Positions 1-9,240 of a stretch of DNA of 64,000 nucleotides are shown piece by piece. The stretch spans positions 62,001-126,000 of the forward strand of contig CAWJJO010000004.1 in NCBI GenBank assembly GCA_963843285.1, given 5' to 3'. This stretch comes from CAZDDB01 sp963843285. Its GTDB lineage: Bacteria > Acidobacteriota > HRBIN11 > JAKEFK01. A program made the position numbers and the translations under genes. The notes under the pieces were generated by a model that saw only the letters and a program-made list of their open reading frames with translations, searched no databases and was not told the DNA's origin. Each line of letters begins with the position of its first letter. Position 1 is the stretch's first letter.

Positions 1-1
1 T

Positions 2-995
2 TCGGCATCCATCGCGCAATTCATCCGAAGCTATCTCACAAAAAACAAGCGATGGAATTCACCCAAGTTTCTTGCAGGTGAAAGTTATGGAACGATACGC
101 GCAAGTGTGCTCATCCGGGATCTGGAACTGAAGCTTCTGGACAGTGTGGCGTTTGACGGTGTCATTCTGCTTTCCACCGCGCTGGATGTGCGGACGTTTG
201 TGACGGCCGGGCCAGGAAACGAGCTTCCCTATGTGACCAATCTTCCCACATTTGCCGCGACCGCTTACTTTCACAACGCGTTGCCGGAAAAGCCCGCCGA
301 TCTGGATACTTTTTTGCGTGAAGCGAGAGAGTTTGCAGGCGATGAATATCTTGCAGCGCTATTTCAGGGAGATTCACTTCCGGCAGAACGCGCGGCGCAA
401 ATCGCTCAGAAGCTACACCACTTCACAGGACTGAGTGTGGAGTATCTGCAGCGAACCCATCTCAGAATCGACAGCGGTCGATTTTTGAAAGAGCTTTTGC
501 GCGCCCGCGGCCAGACGATCGCGATCCACGACACCCGATTTCTTGGGAAGGATCCGGACGATGCCGGTGAAGGAGTTCAATTCGATCCGTTTCTATTCGG
601 AATCGCCGGACCGTTTGTTGCAACGATCAACAGCTATCTTTCCGGCGATTTGAATGTCAAGATGGAACGTCCGTACGTCGTGTTTTCTCTAGGAGCGAGC
701 AACAGCTGGAGGCGAGCCGGCAACAACAACGCCGCATTCGACGGATTTCTCTACACTGCTCAGTATCTTGCACAGGCAGCCGCTACCAACAAGGATTTTC
801 GAGTCTTTGTCGCCAGCGGCTTGCACGATCTGGCAACGACTTTCTACGCAACCGAATACATCTTCGATCACAGCGGAATCCCGAAGAAGTCAGGTGACGC
901 TGAAGAATTATTACGGCGGTCATATGATGTACATGTACGCGCCTTCATTGAAGCAGATGTCCGAGGACATTCGGTTATTCATGCTGGGTAAGTGA
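2..995 (+). pseudogene. Peptidase S10 (serine carboxypeptidase) C-terminal part, 5'-truncated by window edge, frameshifted near its 3' end
   Basis: The frame is open from base 2, so the start lies outside the window. The first codons read SPKFLAGESYGTIRA, the GESYG nucleophile-serine motif of family S10. The catalytic Asp region is VASGLHDLATTFY (about 821-850). The catalytic His motif GGHMMY is not in this frame: it appears one base later in frame 3, which ends LKNYYGGHMMYMY...LFMLGK with a stop at 993-995. Reading therefore shifts by one base around 880-895. Without the shift the protein ends at 991 with an unrelated tail and no catalytic His. Either the gene is inactivated or the assembly has an indel. 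Members of this family are exported acid carboxypeptidases. Family call is secure; functional status is open. Confidence 0.85.
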
Positions 996-1001
996 ACCAG
1001 G

Positions 1002-1137
1002 GTGTAAGAAGGGGGATGTGGGGATCGGGGGGATGAAGCCGCCGCAGCGCCGAAGGCGCTTCTCTCTAAAAAAATATTACCAAACAAAAAGCGATCCCCC
1101 TTATCTCCCTTATCTCCACATCCCCTTTCTTACACCG
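1002..1137. repeat. Imperfect inverted repeat, family D (GTAAGAAGGGGGATGTGG type)
   Basis: GGTGTAAGAAGGGGGATGTG near 1001-1020 faces CACATCCCCTTTCTTACACC near 1117-1136, so the gap between the S10 gene and the permease can fold into a long hairpin. Single arms of the same sequence recur at 11651-11678 and 15843-15869. Confidence 0.7.
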
Positions 1138-1171
1138 TTCTTTGCGATCTTTGCTTCTATCCGAGAAATCC

Positions 1172-3610
1172 TTACTCGCGCAGACTGAGCAGCGGATCCA
1201 GGCCGGCGGCGCGTTTGGCAGGAATGAACGATGCAAGAAGCGCGATGAACATCGCAAAGCCGGCGGTGGCGCCGTAGATCACAGGATCGACCGGCTGCAT
1301 GCGGAACAACAGTGCGGAGAGGTATCGGGAAAGCGCGAACGAGGCGGCGATTCCCGTGAGCATTCCGGCAAAGGCGATCAGCATGCTCTGCCGCACGATC
1401 ATGAGAAGCACATTGTCCGGCCGGGCGCCAAGCGCCATGCGGATTCCAATCTCCTTTCGCCGCTGCGTGACCGTGTACGACAGCACGCCATAGATTCCCA
1501 CCGCCGCCAATGCCAGAGCGGTTGCAGCAAACAACACAAACAACAGCATGTTGAAGCGCGGTTGGGCAATCGAGCCGGAAAGAATCCGATCGAAAGTCGT
1601 GAGCTGATACACCGGGAGATTCGGATCGAGCGACTTCACACGATCGCGGATCAAACCGCTCATCGCGGCTGGATCCGCGGTTGTATCAAGCACAATGGAC
1701 ATTACGGATTCGGGAATCTGCGAATGCGGAAAATAGATCTGCGCGCCCGCTTCCTCCTCCAGTCCGGAATTCTTTACAGTACCCACAACTCCGATCACTT
1801 CACGCCATTTGATCTTGTCCGATGAATTGCTGAAGCCGATCCGTCTTCCGATCGGATTCTGATTCGGCCAGTAGCGATCGGCCAGACCTTGATCGATAAT
1901 CGCTACACGCGTAGAAGTGTCGATGTCACGATCGCTGAAGTCGCGCCCGTTTCGAAACGGAATCCCCATCGCGCGGAAATAATTCGGAGTGATCATGCGG
2001 TATTCAAAACTGGGGACCGGCTCACCCGGCGGAGGTTGTCTACCTTCAATGAAAAAGCTCGCGGTCCAATTCTCGCCTGCAATCGGAAGACTCGCGTTTG
2101 CGCCCGCAGCACGAACGCCGGGCAAAGCCTCCATGCCATGCATCAGATCCCGATAAAAACCGGCGATGCGATGCGGCTCCGTGTACTGCGCAGACGGTAA
2201 GGAGAGCGTAAATGTGAGCCGGTTTTCCGTTTGGAATCCAGGGTCGACAGAAGTCAGCCGCTGAAAACTCTTGATGAGCAAAGCCGCTCCGGTTGCAAGC
2301 ACCAGCGCAAGGGCGATCTCCGCGATGACCAGAACATCTCTGGATCGATGAATCGATTTCGGAGCAGTACTGGTCCCTTCGAGTTTCAAATGCTCCAACG
2401 GGCGGAACAACGAGACGCGCAGCGCAGGCACAATTCCGATCAACAGGCCTGAAAGGACGGACACGATCAACGAGAAACCGAGCACCGTCCGGTCGATCGC
2501 AATCTCGCTCACGCGTGGAAGCGATTCCGGCGCGATTGCCGGAAGCGCGACAGTCGTCCAGTAAGCAAGCAGAAGTCCGATCGACCCACCCGCGATCGCA
2601 AGGACCAGCGCTTCTACAAAGAGCAAACGGACCAGGCTTTTCCGATCCGCCCCAAGCGCCGCCCGGATGGCGATTTCCTTTTCGCGTCCGCCTGTGCGCG
2701 CGAGAATCAGATTCGCGACATTCGCGCATCCGATCAACAACAGGAAACTAACCGCGCCCATCAAAACCAGAAGCGCAGGTTTGACTTCACCGGTGATCGA
2801 TTCACGAAACGGAATTACGATCGCGCCCCAGCCCGCGTTCCGCAGAAAATCAGTCCGGTCGGGAACACGATCGATCACCCGGGCTGCGATCGTGTTCATT
2901 TCGGCGCGCACCTGCGAAACGCTGAATCCAGGTTTGATGCGAGCGATCATCGAAATGTATTCGTTTCCGCGGAAGGTGTCCGCCAATTGTTCAGTTGTGA
3001 AAGCGATCGGAATCCACAAGTCGATGTCGGGGTTCGGAAACCAGAATGATTCCGGCATAACTCCGATCACTTCATATTGATTTCCGCTCAGGTTCAGATG
3101 CCGGCCGATCAACTGCGGCTCTGAATCAAAACGGCGTTTCCACAGATCGTGGCTCACAATCACAACGGAGTTCTTTCCGGGACGGTCCTCTTCGTCTAAG
3201 AATTGGCGGCCGCGAAGAGGTGTAACGCCCAGCACGGAAAAGAGCGAAGCCGACACGCGCGCAGCACGAATCCGTTCCGGCTCGCCGCGTCCGATTAGAT
3301 TCAGGCTCGTTAGTTCGATGGCAGCCATGTTTTCCAGCATCCGGCTTTCCCGTTTGCGATCGAGAAAATCGGGTGGTGAAACGTGCGCGCGTGATTCCTT
3401 CATCTTCCCGTAGCGATTCCACACCATCACCAGGCGTTCCGGAGATTTGAAAGGAAGCGGGCGAATCAGGACGGCATTGACGACGCTGAACACGGCTGTG
3501 CTGCCGCCGATGGCAAGCGCCAGCGTGAGCACGACGACAGTCGTGTAGCCGCGATGTTTGCAGAGGTTACGGATGGCGTAACGAAGATCCTGGCGTAGCG
3601 CGTCAAACAT
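1172..3610 (-). CDS. ADOP-type ABC transporter permease (MacB periplasmic core plus two FtsX modules)
   Basis: The protein has 812 residues. It starts DALRQDLRYAIRNLCKHRGY followed by a first membrane helix (about 20-45), then a large periplasmic MacB_PCD domain, an FtsX module with three helices (about 280-400), a second periplasmic domain, and a terminal FtsX module (about 690-805) containing RRKEIGIRMALGA. This duplicated single-chain layout of about 800 residues matches the permeases known as ADOP, abundant in Acidobacteriota. No ABC ATPase gene is adjacent, as is usual for these orphans. Family members resemble MacB mechanotransmission permeases; the substrate cannot be told from sequence. 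A second, divergent copy lies at 26399-28819. Confidence 0.93.
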   Translation of the reverse strand: MFDALRQDLRYAIRNLCKHRGYTTVVVLTLALAIGGSTAVFSVVNAVLIRPLPFKSPERLVMVWNRYGKMKESRAHVSPPDFLDRKRESRMLENMAAIELTSLNLIGRGEPERIRAARVSASLFSVLGVTPLRGRQFLDEEDRPGKNSVVIVSHDLWKRRFDSEPQLIGRHLNLSGNQYEVIGVMPESFWFPNPDIDLWIPIAFTTEQLADTFRGNEYISMIARIKPGFSVSQVRAEMNTIAARVIDRVPDRTDFLRNAGWGAIVIPFRESITGEVKPALLVLMGAVSFLLLIGCANVANLILARTGGREKEIAIRAALGADRKSLVRLLFVEALVLAIAGGSIGLLLAYWTTVALPAIAPESLPRVSEIAIDRTVLGFSLIVSVLSGLLIGIVPALRVSLFRPLEHLKLEGTSTAPKSIHRSRDVLVIAEIALALVLATGAALLIKSFQRLTSVDPGFQTENRLTFTLSLPSAQYTEPHRIAGFYRDLMHGMEALPGVRAAGANASLPIAGENWTASFFIEGRQPPPGEPVPSFEYRMITPNYFRAMGIPFRNGRDFSDRDIDTSTRVAIIDQGLADRYWPNQNPIGRRIGFSNSSDKIKWREVIGVVGTVKNSGLEEEAGAQIYFPHSQIPESVMSIVLDTTADPAAMSGLIRDRVKSLDPNLPVYQLTTFDRILSGSIAQPRFNMLLFVLFAATALALAAVGIYGVLSYTVTQRRKEIGIRMALGARPDNVLLMIVRQSMLIAFAGMLTGIAASFALSRYLSALLFRMQPVDPVIYGATAGFAMFIALLASFIPAKRAAGLDPLLSLRE

Positions 3611-3665
3611 TCCAGATGATTAGACCGGCCGTTTCGCTGAAGGTTGCGGGGAGGATTTCTCGCAG

Positions 3666-4052
3666 CTATTTCTTTTTCTTCTTTTTCAGGACTTCGTTCT
3701 GGATAGCCGTCAGGTATTTATCCATTTCCTCATCGCTGCCAAAGACGTTGAGGCCGGGAAGTTGTTTGATGACCTCCATGACTCTGGCGATCTGTGGCTG
3801 GAGATTCGTACAGAACAATTTTCCATCCCGGTCGGCGAGTGTCTTGTTTGCCAGCATCAAAGCGCGAATCCCCAGGCTGCTGATGAACGTAAGTTTCGCC
3901 ATATCCAGAATCAGAAAATCAACCGGACCCGAAAGGATTTTCTCGATCGTCTTTTCAAAGCCAGCTGATGTGTTCGCATCTAATCGCCCTTCCAATGCAA
4001 TTTTGGCCGTCCATTCCAGATCCGTAGGTAATGTTTTCACTTCAAGTGGCAT
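3666..4052 (-). CDS. STAS-domain protein (anti-sigma-factor antagonist-like)
   Basis: This is a 128-residue single-domain protein. ATG at 4052 is chosen over an upstream in-frame ATG at 4160 because GGAGAAAAG precedes it and because the longer form would overlap the neighbouring gene on the other strand. The core reads ALEGRLDANTSAGFEKTIE, then LILDMAKLTFISSLGIRALM, the beta-strand/helix carrying the usual phosphorylatable Ser of SpoIIAA-like proteins, here an SS pair. The C-terminus is a run of lysines (EVLKKKKKK) encoded by an A/T-rich tract. STAS proteins of this size bind anti-sigma kinases or act as regulatory modules. No partner kinase or phosphatase gene is next to it, so the pathway is unknown. 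Confidence 0.85.
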   Translation of the reverse strand: MPLEVKTLPTDLEWTAKIALEGRLDANTSAGFEKTIEKILSGPVDFLILDMAKLTFISSLGIRALMLANKTLADRDGKLFCTNLQPQIARVMEVIKQLPGLNVFGSDEEMDKYLTAIQNEVLKKKKKK

Positions 4053-4147
4053 TCTTTTCTCCAAAGCAAACTTTCGTTTTATTTTATACGAGCGGTTTGT
4101 TCCTGCGCAAACTCCTGTATGCTTTGTAATCGCAGGAGGTTCACAGG

Positions 4148-4585
4148 ATGAGAAAGACATTATGGATCATCGTGGGGATGGTTTTCGCTGTCTTGTTCGC
4201 TCAAGCAGCTCAGCAAACAAGCACGCGTGAAGAATTGCTCAGTTTGGAAAAACAATGGAGCGAAGCTTATAACAAGCACAACACGGAAGGGGTCAGCCGC
4301 CTTTTACGTGACGATTTTAGCTTCATCGATGCGGACGCGAATGTGCTCAACAAACGTCAGTATCTGGATACGATTTCGCGAGTCCAGATGAAGTCGGAGA
4401 CCTGGAACTTTCCTGATGTTCGCGTTTATGGCAATACCGGAATTGTCTACAGCGTCTGGAAAGGCACGTATGCGTTCGATGGCAAGGACACCACAGAAAG
4501 CCTTCGCTATATGGATATTTTCATTAGAGAAAACGGTAAGTGGCTAGCTGTGGCATCGCAGGGAACCCGCATACCAAAACGTTGA
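4148..4585 (+). CDS. Exported DUF4440 / SnoaL-like (NTF2-fold) protein
   Basis: The protein has 145 residues and a signal peptide (MRKTLWIIVGMVFAVLFAQA, cleavage near AQA-AQQ). The remainder is one NTF2-like fold: ELLSLEKQWSEAYNKHNTEG...LLRDDFSFIDADANVL...VYSVWKGTYAFDG...MDIFIRENGKWLAVASQGTRI, the DUF4440 pattern. A strong ribosome site, GCAGGAGGTT, sits seven bases before the ATG. It diverges from the STAS gene with only 95 bp between the two starts, so the promoters share this gap. The family contains enzymes and non-enzymatic proteins; no catalytic residues allow a specific call. Confidence 0.85.
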   Translation: MRKTLWIIVGMVFAVLFAQAAQQTSTREELLSLEKQWSEAYNKHNTEGVSRLLRDDFSFIDADANVLNKRQYLDTISRVQMKSETWNFPDVRVYGNTGIVYSVWKGTYAFDGKDTTESLRYMDIFIRENGKWLAVASQGTRIPKR

Positions 4586-4702
4586 CTGCTAAATGCCCAT
4601 CCGCATATCCAGCAACCGGTTTCGAATCGCTGTCGTGATTCCATCATCTATTGCAAATAGGAGTGCGGTGGAGGATGTTCACGATCTTGCAGGCCAGAAG
4701 CC

Positions 4703-4845
4703 GAGGCTGTTGAAAAATGCAGGAAAATCTTGTTTGCAATCTGTAACGCCCGCCTCTGGCGGGCTCTTGAGCTCGAGCTCAGCCCACGGGACGTGGGGCG
4801 TTACAAACCGCAAACAGGGATCTCTTTGCATTTTTCAACAGCCTC
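4703..4845. repeat. 143-bp hairpin element with 19-bp perfect terminal inverted repeats (MITE-like)
   Basis: GAGGCTGTTGAAAAATGCA at 4703-4721 is the exact reverse complement of 4827-4845. Complementarity continues inward with few mismatches: GTTTGC and TGTAACGCCC on the left pair with GGGCGTTACA and GCAAAC on the right. The centre holds small palindromes (CCCGCCTCTGGCGGG, GAGCTCGAGCTC). There is no coding potential. The ends resemble transposon terminal repeats, so a non-autonomous element is likely, but no target duplication is obvious. The rest of the gap 4586-4926 shows nothing else. Confidence 0.8.
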
Positions 4846-4926
4846 AACCTGCGCTCCACAATGCTGATGCCACCAACCTTTTCAACAGGGTCCTCGTCTA
4901 ATACCGGTAGAGTAGGAGGAGTGTCT

Positions 4927-6066
4927 ATGAATCGCCTAATATCGTTTGTGTTTATCTTATTTGCCGCAAATCTGCTCTATGCCTCAGCGGACATGGAGAA
5001 GCAGTTCAGTGTCCAGCCGGGAGGGACGATTTCGTTCGATCTTCGCACCGGTGGATCGGTGCGCATCACCGGATGGGACCGTAATGAAGTCCTCGTGGTT
5101 GCCCGTTCAAGAAGCGAAGATGATGAGGATTGCGTGATTGAAATCACACAGACGCCTGGAGGCGTGAATGTCCTTGCAGAATATAAGGGCCATCGGAACT
5201 CGTATAATACGGACATTCGATTTGAGATTTCGGCTCCAAAAAAATACAACGTATCGCTGGATTCGGCAGGCGGTGGAATCATCCTCACGGGTATGTACGG
5301 AACCTTCAAAGGAGACACTGGCGGTGGAGAGATCACGATCAAAAATTCAGAAGGCCTAGCTTACCTTTCTACTGGAGGTGGAGAGATCCGTCTGGAGGAT
5401 TCGAAACTGGAAGGGAAAATCAGTACCGGAGGCGGACGGATTGTTTTGCGAAATGTGCGGGGAGACGTCAAAACGACCACCGGCGGTGGAGAGATCATTC
5501 AGGAAGCGGGTTTTACAGATAAACCCGATGTTCTTGCGAGCTCCGATGAAAAGGTGGTTGCAATCAGAACAGGCGGAGGCGCGATCCGGATCGACAGCGC
5601 CCCGCTAGGAGCTGATGTTCAGACAGGAGGCGGAGAAATCACAATCCGTTCCGCGAAGAGGTTTGCAAAAGCAACAACCGGCGGCGGAGATATTGAAATT
5701 GAATCGATCGATGGCTCCGCAAAGGCATCCACAGGCGCAGGCGATGTATCCGTACAAATGACGGGGGATGTGCAATCGGAAGGTCATGATGTCAGTCTTT
5801 CTTCTGGAAAAGGAGATATCACATTGATCCTTCCTCCTTCCTTTTCCGGCAGTGTGTACGTGAAGCTTGGCTTCACACGCACTTCCGAAGATGTAGATAT
5901 TATCAGCGACTTTGATTTACAGCGCGAAAAAACTAACGACTGGTCCTCAGAAGAAGGAACACCTCGCAAATACATCTACGGAAAGGGTCAAATCGGAAAT
6001 GGCAAGAATCGGATTCGCATCGAAACCGTAAACGGAAATGTGTACTTGAAGAAAGCAGGGAAGTAA
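4927..6066 (+). CDS. Exported DUF4097 beta-helix-like repeat protein
   Basis: The protein has 379 residues. ATG at 4927 is preferred over the in-frame ATG at 4861, since TAGGAGGAGTG precedes it and a signal peptide (MNRLISFVFILFAANLLYAS) follows directly. After the N-terminal strand region the protein consists of 15- to 25-residue repeats built on STGGGEI, TGGGRI, TTGGGEI, TGGGAI and TGAGDVS, the turn signature of DUF4097/adhesin-type right-handed beta structures. The C-terminus reads RIRIETVNGNVYLKKAGK. Family members are periplasmic or surface-exposed and mostly uncharacterised. A dispersed repeat starts seven bases after the stop. Confidence 0.88.
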   Translation: MNRLISFVFILFAANLLYASADMEKQFSVQPGGTISFDLRTGGSVRITGWDRNEVLVVARSRSEDDEDCVIEITQTPGGVNVLAEYKGHRNSYNTDIRFEISAPKKYNVSLDSAGGGIILTGMYGTFKGDTGGGEITIKNSEGLAYLSTGGGEIRLEDSKLEGKISTGGGRIVLRNVRGDVKTTTGGGEIIQEAGFTDKPDVLASSDEKVVAIRTGGGAIRIDSAPLGADVQTGGGEITIRSAKRFAKATTGGGDIEIESIDGSAKASTGAGDVSVQMTGDVQSEGHDVSLSSGKGDITLILPPSFSGSVYVKLGFTRTSEDVDIISDFDLQREKTNDWSSEEGTPRKYIYGKGQIGNGKNRIRIETVNGNVYLKKAGK

Positions 6067-6072
6067 TCGCTT

Positions 6073-6127
6073 AGCATGCAGGCTGGAAGCCTGCGACCCC
6101 TAATGCAGACTGGAAGCCTGCGCTCCA
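6073..6127. repeat. REP-like palindromic repeat, family A (two units)
   Basis: Two head-to-tail units, GCAGGCTGGAAGCCTGCG and GCAGACTGGAAGCCTGCG, are followed by CTCCATGG. They lie between convergent genes. The right unit supplies the last eight sense codons and the stop of the kinase gene at 6100-8781. Related copies lie at 18531, 19928/21583, 26359, 28955, 58484 and 61923. Confidence 0.85.
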
Positions 6128-8781
6128 TGGATCAATTTGAGATAACGTGGATGGCTGCGAAGCGGATCCCACTCAGGATCCACCTTGAGCATCGGAACAG
6201 AAAACCAGGAAGAAATCGAGAGAACGTATTCAATTTTGTCGAGCGCCTGATCGTATTCGCCTGTCATTGTATAGATTTGCGCAAGATCAGTGACATAATT
6301 AGGGCCGGTGAACGAGTCCCGGGAAACAGGAAGTAGCTCAGTGGCCAGCTTTCCTTCTCGAATCGCATCCTGCTTCCTGCCAAGTCCTGCATACGCAATT
6401 CCGAGCGCCGAGTGGACCGCGGGATTGGTGCCTCTATCTTTCAGCTGATGTTCCAGAAAATCACGGGACTGGTTCCAGAGATCCGCTGCCTCTCGAGCGT
6501 GATGCATCCAGCCGTGGATTTGCGCCAGCGCCGAGAGCTTTGGTTGATAGATACTTTCTTCCTGAAACACCTCCACGGGAGTCGACTCCAAACGCGCAAG
6601 TACTTTTTCATAATTACGCTCTCGAATTTCCTGTAACATCCAGAAACTATGATAAAAAGCGGGCTCCCTTTCCGGCATTTTTTCCAAGATTGCGCGCGCA
6701 GCGGCTATATCTCCCTTCCACAAAATCATATTCATCGCTTTGATTCCATATCCGTAAACCTGCTCCGGACTCAATCTCACCGAGCGATCATAGGCGGCAT
6801 CTGCCTCGCTGAATCTGCGTAAACGGGTCAATACTGCGCCCATTTCATTTGGAATGTCCGCGCTGCGCGGATCCAATTCGGACGCGATCTTTAGATTCCG
6901 AAGAGATTCTTCGAATTCTCCTTGCCTTCTTTGGACATATGCGATTCCTGCGAATGCCTCTTTCTCGTTTGGAGACAGCTTTATGGCAACGGAAAAAGCC
7001 TCCAGCGCTTTTGCGTAATCGCGCAGACCGTGATATTGGAAGAATCCGAGCGCGACCCGAGCTGCAGGAAGATCCGGGTTCAGCTGCAGCGCGCGATCTA
7101 CAGCCTTTTCTGCGAGTTTCAATCGCTCCGGACTGGAATCGTATCCTTCATGAAAAAGCTGGAGATGCGCTCTGGCAAGTTGCGCGTATGCTAGCGCGAA
7201 CGACGGATCCAGCTCCACAGCCTTTTGATAGCTTTGAATCTGAGTCAAGAACGTCTTTTCATCGTATCCGGGATCATGTAAAGCCTCGTTGCCGCGCAGA
7301 TACTCCTGATAAGCTTCCAGATTTTTTGTAGGCGCCGAATTCAAAGTCTTTTGCTGCGCTTCTCCCAGCGTGATTCCCAACTGTGTAATCACGCCCTCTG
7401 CAATCTGGGATTGGACTTCAAACACGTCATTGATGACGTGATCATAGATATCGCTCCAGACCTGCGTATCGTCGGCGACACGGATCAGTTGAGGCGTGAC
7501 GCGAACACGGTTGACGCCGCCCGCGCGGTTCCAGCGGATCGTGCCTTCCAGCAGGTAATCGACACTCAGCTCCTGGCCGATCTGCTTCGTGCTTTTGCCG
7601 GTCTTTTCATACTGAGTAGCGCTGCTGCGCGAGATCACGCCCAGATCCCGAACAGTTGCCAGGCGGCTTGTGATTTCATCCGTCATTCCTTCTGCAAAAT
7701 ACTGTTCGTCCGGCGCGCCGAGATTCTGGAACGGCAGCACTGCAATCATCTTTCGTTTTTCCGCAGTTGTAGATCCGCCGCGTTCTGCTTCCTTTCCCGG
7801 GCGATTCTGAAGGAAAAGCAAAACGATCATTGCGCCGGCCAACAAAAGGCTCCCAAGGATTGCTGCAGGCCACCGCCATTGTCTTCCCGGAGTTGAAGCG
7901 GTGACATGTGCTTGTGTTACACCCGATTCGGTATCGCGTTTCAAATTCTTCAAATCGATGAGCAGCTCATGAGCCGACTGATATCTGCGCTCCGGATCTT
8001 TTTCCAGACATTTGCGGATGATGTGTTCGAGTTCTGACGGGCATGCATAGTTGTATCGCGCTACTGCATCGGGCGCGCTGTTCAAGATTCGATTGATCGT
8101 TTCCGTGGTGGATTCACCGGAAAACGGCAGGCGTCCGGTTGTCATTTGATACAGCACCACACCAAGTGAGAAGAGATCGGAGCGATGATCCACAACCTTT
8201 CCCAGGGCCTGCTCGGGACTCATATATTGGACAGTGCCCAACACCAATCCGGGTTCCGTGCCGGTCTTCGTTCCAAGCTTGCTGAGCTCGCTTTGCGAAG
8301 ACGACGACGGCAGGATCATTTTTGCGAGACCGAAATCCAGAATTTTGACCTGGCCTTTATGCGTGATCATGATGTTGGAAGGCTTCAGATCGCGGTGGAT
8401 CACTCCTTTTGAATGCGCTTCTTCCATTGCGTCTGCAATCTGTACGGCAAAATCCAATATGGTGCGTACTTCGACCGGGTTGCCGTGGATTCTTGTTTCG
8501 AGAGTCTCTCCCTCCACATGTTCCATGACAATAAACGGAAGTCCATCCGCTTCACCGAGATCGTAGATGCCGGCAACGCCCGGATGTTTCAGAGTCGATG
8601 CCGCTTTCGCTTCCTGGACAAACCGTCGCAGACGCACCGGATCGGAAGCCACTTCAGCAGGCAAAAGCTTGATCGCGACAGTTCGTCCGAGATTCGTATC
8701 TTCAGCAAGATACACTTCGCCCATTCCACCGGAACCCAGTTTCTTCAAAATCTGATAATGAGAGATGCTCTGCGGAACCAT
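6100..8781 (-). CDS. Membrane Ser/Thr protein kinase with FlgO/TolB-like middle domain and TPR tail
   Basis: The protein has 893 residues. The kinase domain (about 8-270) has the P-loop GSGGMGEVY, the Lys in VAIKLL, the catalytic loop HRDLKPSN, DFG in ILDFGLAK, and SPEQ in place of APE. A transmembrane helix follows near 295-315 (AAILGSLLLAGAMIVLLFL), then an adenylate-cyclase-associated FlgO-like domain (IAVLPFQNLGAPDEQYFAEG), then about eight TPRs to the end. This is an eukaryote-like Hanks kinase with an extracytoplasmic scaffold. The last residues, GAQASSLH, are encoded by a REP-like repeat, so the original C-terminus has been overwritten. The C-terminal TPR block closely resembles that of the gene at 46624. 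Substrates are unknown. Confidence 0.92.
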   Translation of the reverse strand: MVPQSISHYQILKKLGSGGMGEVYLAEDTNLGRTVAIKLLPAEVASDPVRLRRFVQEAKAASTLKHPGVAGIYDLGEADGLPFIVMEHVEGETLETRIHGNPVEVRTILDFAVQIADAMEEAHSKGVIHRDLKPSNIMITHKGQVKILDFGLAKMILPSSSSQSELSKLGTKTGTEPGLVLGTVQYMSPEQALGKVVDHRSDLFSLGVVLYQMTTGRLPFSGESTTETINRILNSAPDAVARYNYACPSELEHIIRKCLEKDPERRYQSAHELLIDLKNLKRDTESGVTQAHVTASTPGRQWRWPAAILGSLLLAGAMIVLLFLQNRPGKEAERGGSTTAEKRKMIAVLPFQNLGAPDEQYFAEGMTDEITSRLATVRDLGVISRSSATQYEKTGKSTKQIGQELSVDYLLEGTIRWNRAGGVNRVRVTPQLIRVADDTQVWSDIYDHVINDVFEVQSQIAEGVITQLGITLGEAQQKTLNSAPTKNLEAYQEYLRGNEALHDPGYDEKTFLTQIQSYQKAVELDPSFALAYAQLARAHLQLFHEGYDSSPERLKLAEKAVDRALQLNPDLPAARVALGFFQYHGLRDYAKALEAFSVAIKLSPNEKEAFAGIAYVQRRQGEFEESLRNLKIASELDPRSADIPNEMGAVLTRLRRFSEADAAYDRSVRLSPEQVYGYGIKAMNMILWKGDIAAARAILEKMPEREPAFYHSFWMLQEIRERNYEKVLARLESTPVEVFQEESIYQPKLSALAQIHGWMHHAREAADLWNQSRDFLEHQLKDRGTNPAVHSALGIAYAGLGRKQDAIREGKLATELLPVSRDSFTGPNYVTDLAQIYTMTGEYDQALDKIEYVLSISSWFSVPMLKVDPEWDPLRSHPRYLKLIHGAQASSLH

Positions 8782-8856
8782 AGACTACATATGGTAACAC
8801 CGGAAAAGCTATTAGGAGCGTTCTGATATACACTCAATCTTACCTGGGGGTTCAAC

Positions 8857-9240
8857 ATGAAGAAGACAGTTCCCGTACTATGTCTACTCGCCTCTTGCTG
8901 TTGGATTTTCACGCCGCCATCGACGGCTTCCGCAGCCAACTCAGCCAAAGTTAGCATCGGTGTGGGGTTGATTGCCGGAGGGATTGCACTGGGAGTGCAT
9001 GGAGCAGACAATGCAATCTGTTTTGGTGGTGGATGCGACAATGGTGGAGCGGTAGCGGAATTTTTTGTAGGTGTAGGGATGATCGGAGTCGGAACCTTCT
9101 TTTTGATCAAGGGACTTCGCGACCCCGGAAACACCGCTTCAGAACGACAAAAACGAATCGATGCCCTCAATCGGAGGATCACATTCGGCGTTGGGCCGAT
9201 CAAGAAGGGTTGGGCCGGCGCGGTCCGAATCAGGTGGTAG
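8857..9240 (+). CDS. Small exported glycine-rich membrane protein, unknown function
   Basis: The protein has 127 residues and no family I recognise. A signal peptide with a Cys pair (MKKTVPVLCLLASCCWIF) is followed by two glycine-rich hydrophobic segments (SIGVGLIAGGIALGV and FFVGVGMIGVGTFFLI) around a small Cys-containing loop (CFGGGC). The C-terminus is basic (RQKRIDALNRRITFGVGPIKKGWAG). Ribosome-site-like CTGGGGG precedes the ATG. It diverges from the kinase gene with 75 bp between the starts. Confidence 0.7.
   Translation: MKKTVPVLCLLASCCWIFTPPSTASAANSAKVSIGVGLIAGGIALGVHGADNAICFGGGCDNGGAVAEFFVGVGMIGVGTFFLIKGLRDPGNTASERQKRIDALNRRITFGVGPIKKGWAGAVRIRW

Noticed and set aside
1142..1825. Long plus-strand frame (227 codons) opposite the ADOP permease
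   Set aside because: It is antisense to a well-supported permease and its composition (Arg/His-rich) is typical of a shadow frame.
4703..4845. Hairpin element as a plain Rho-independent terminator of the DUF4440 gene
   Set aside because: It is far too long, has no U-tract after the stem, and its perfect 19-bp ends look transposon-like.
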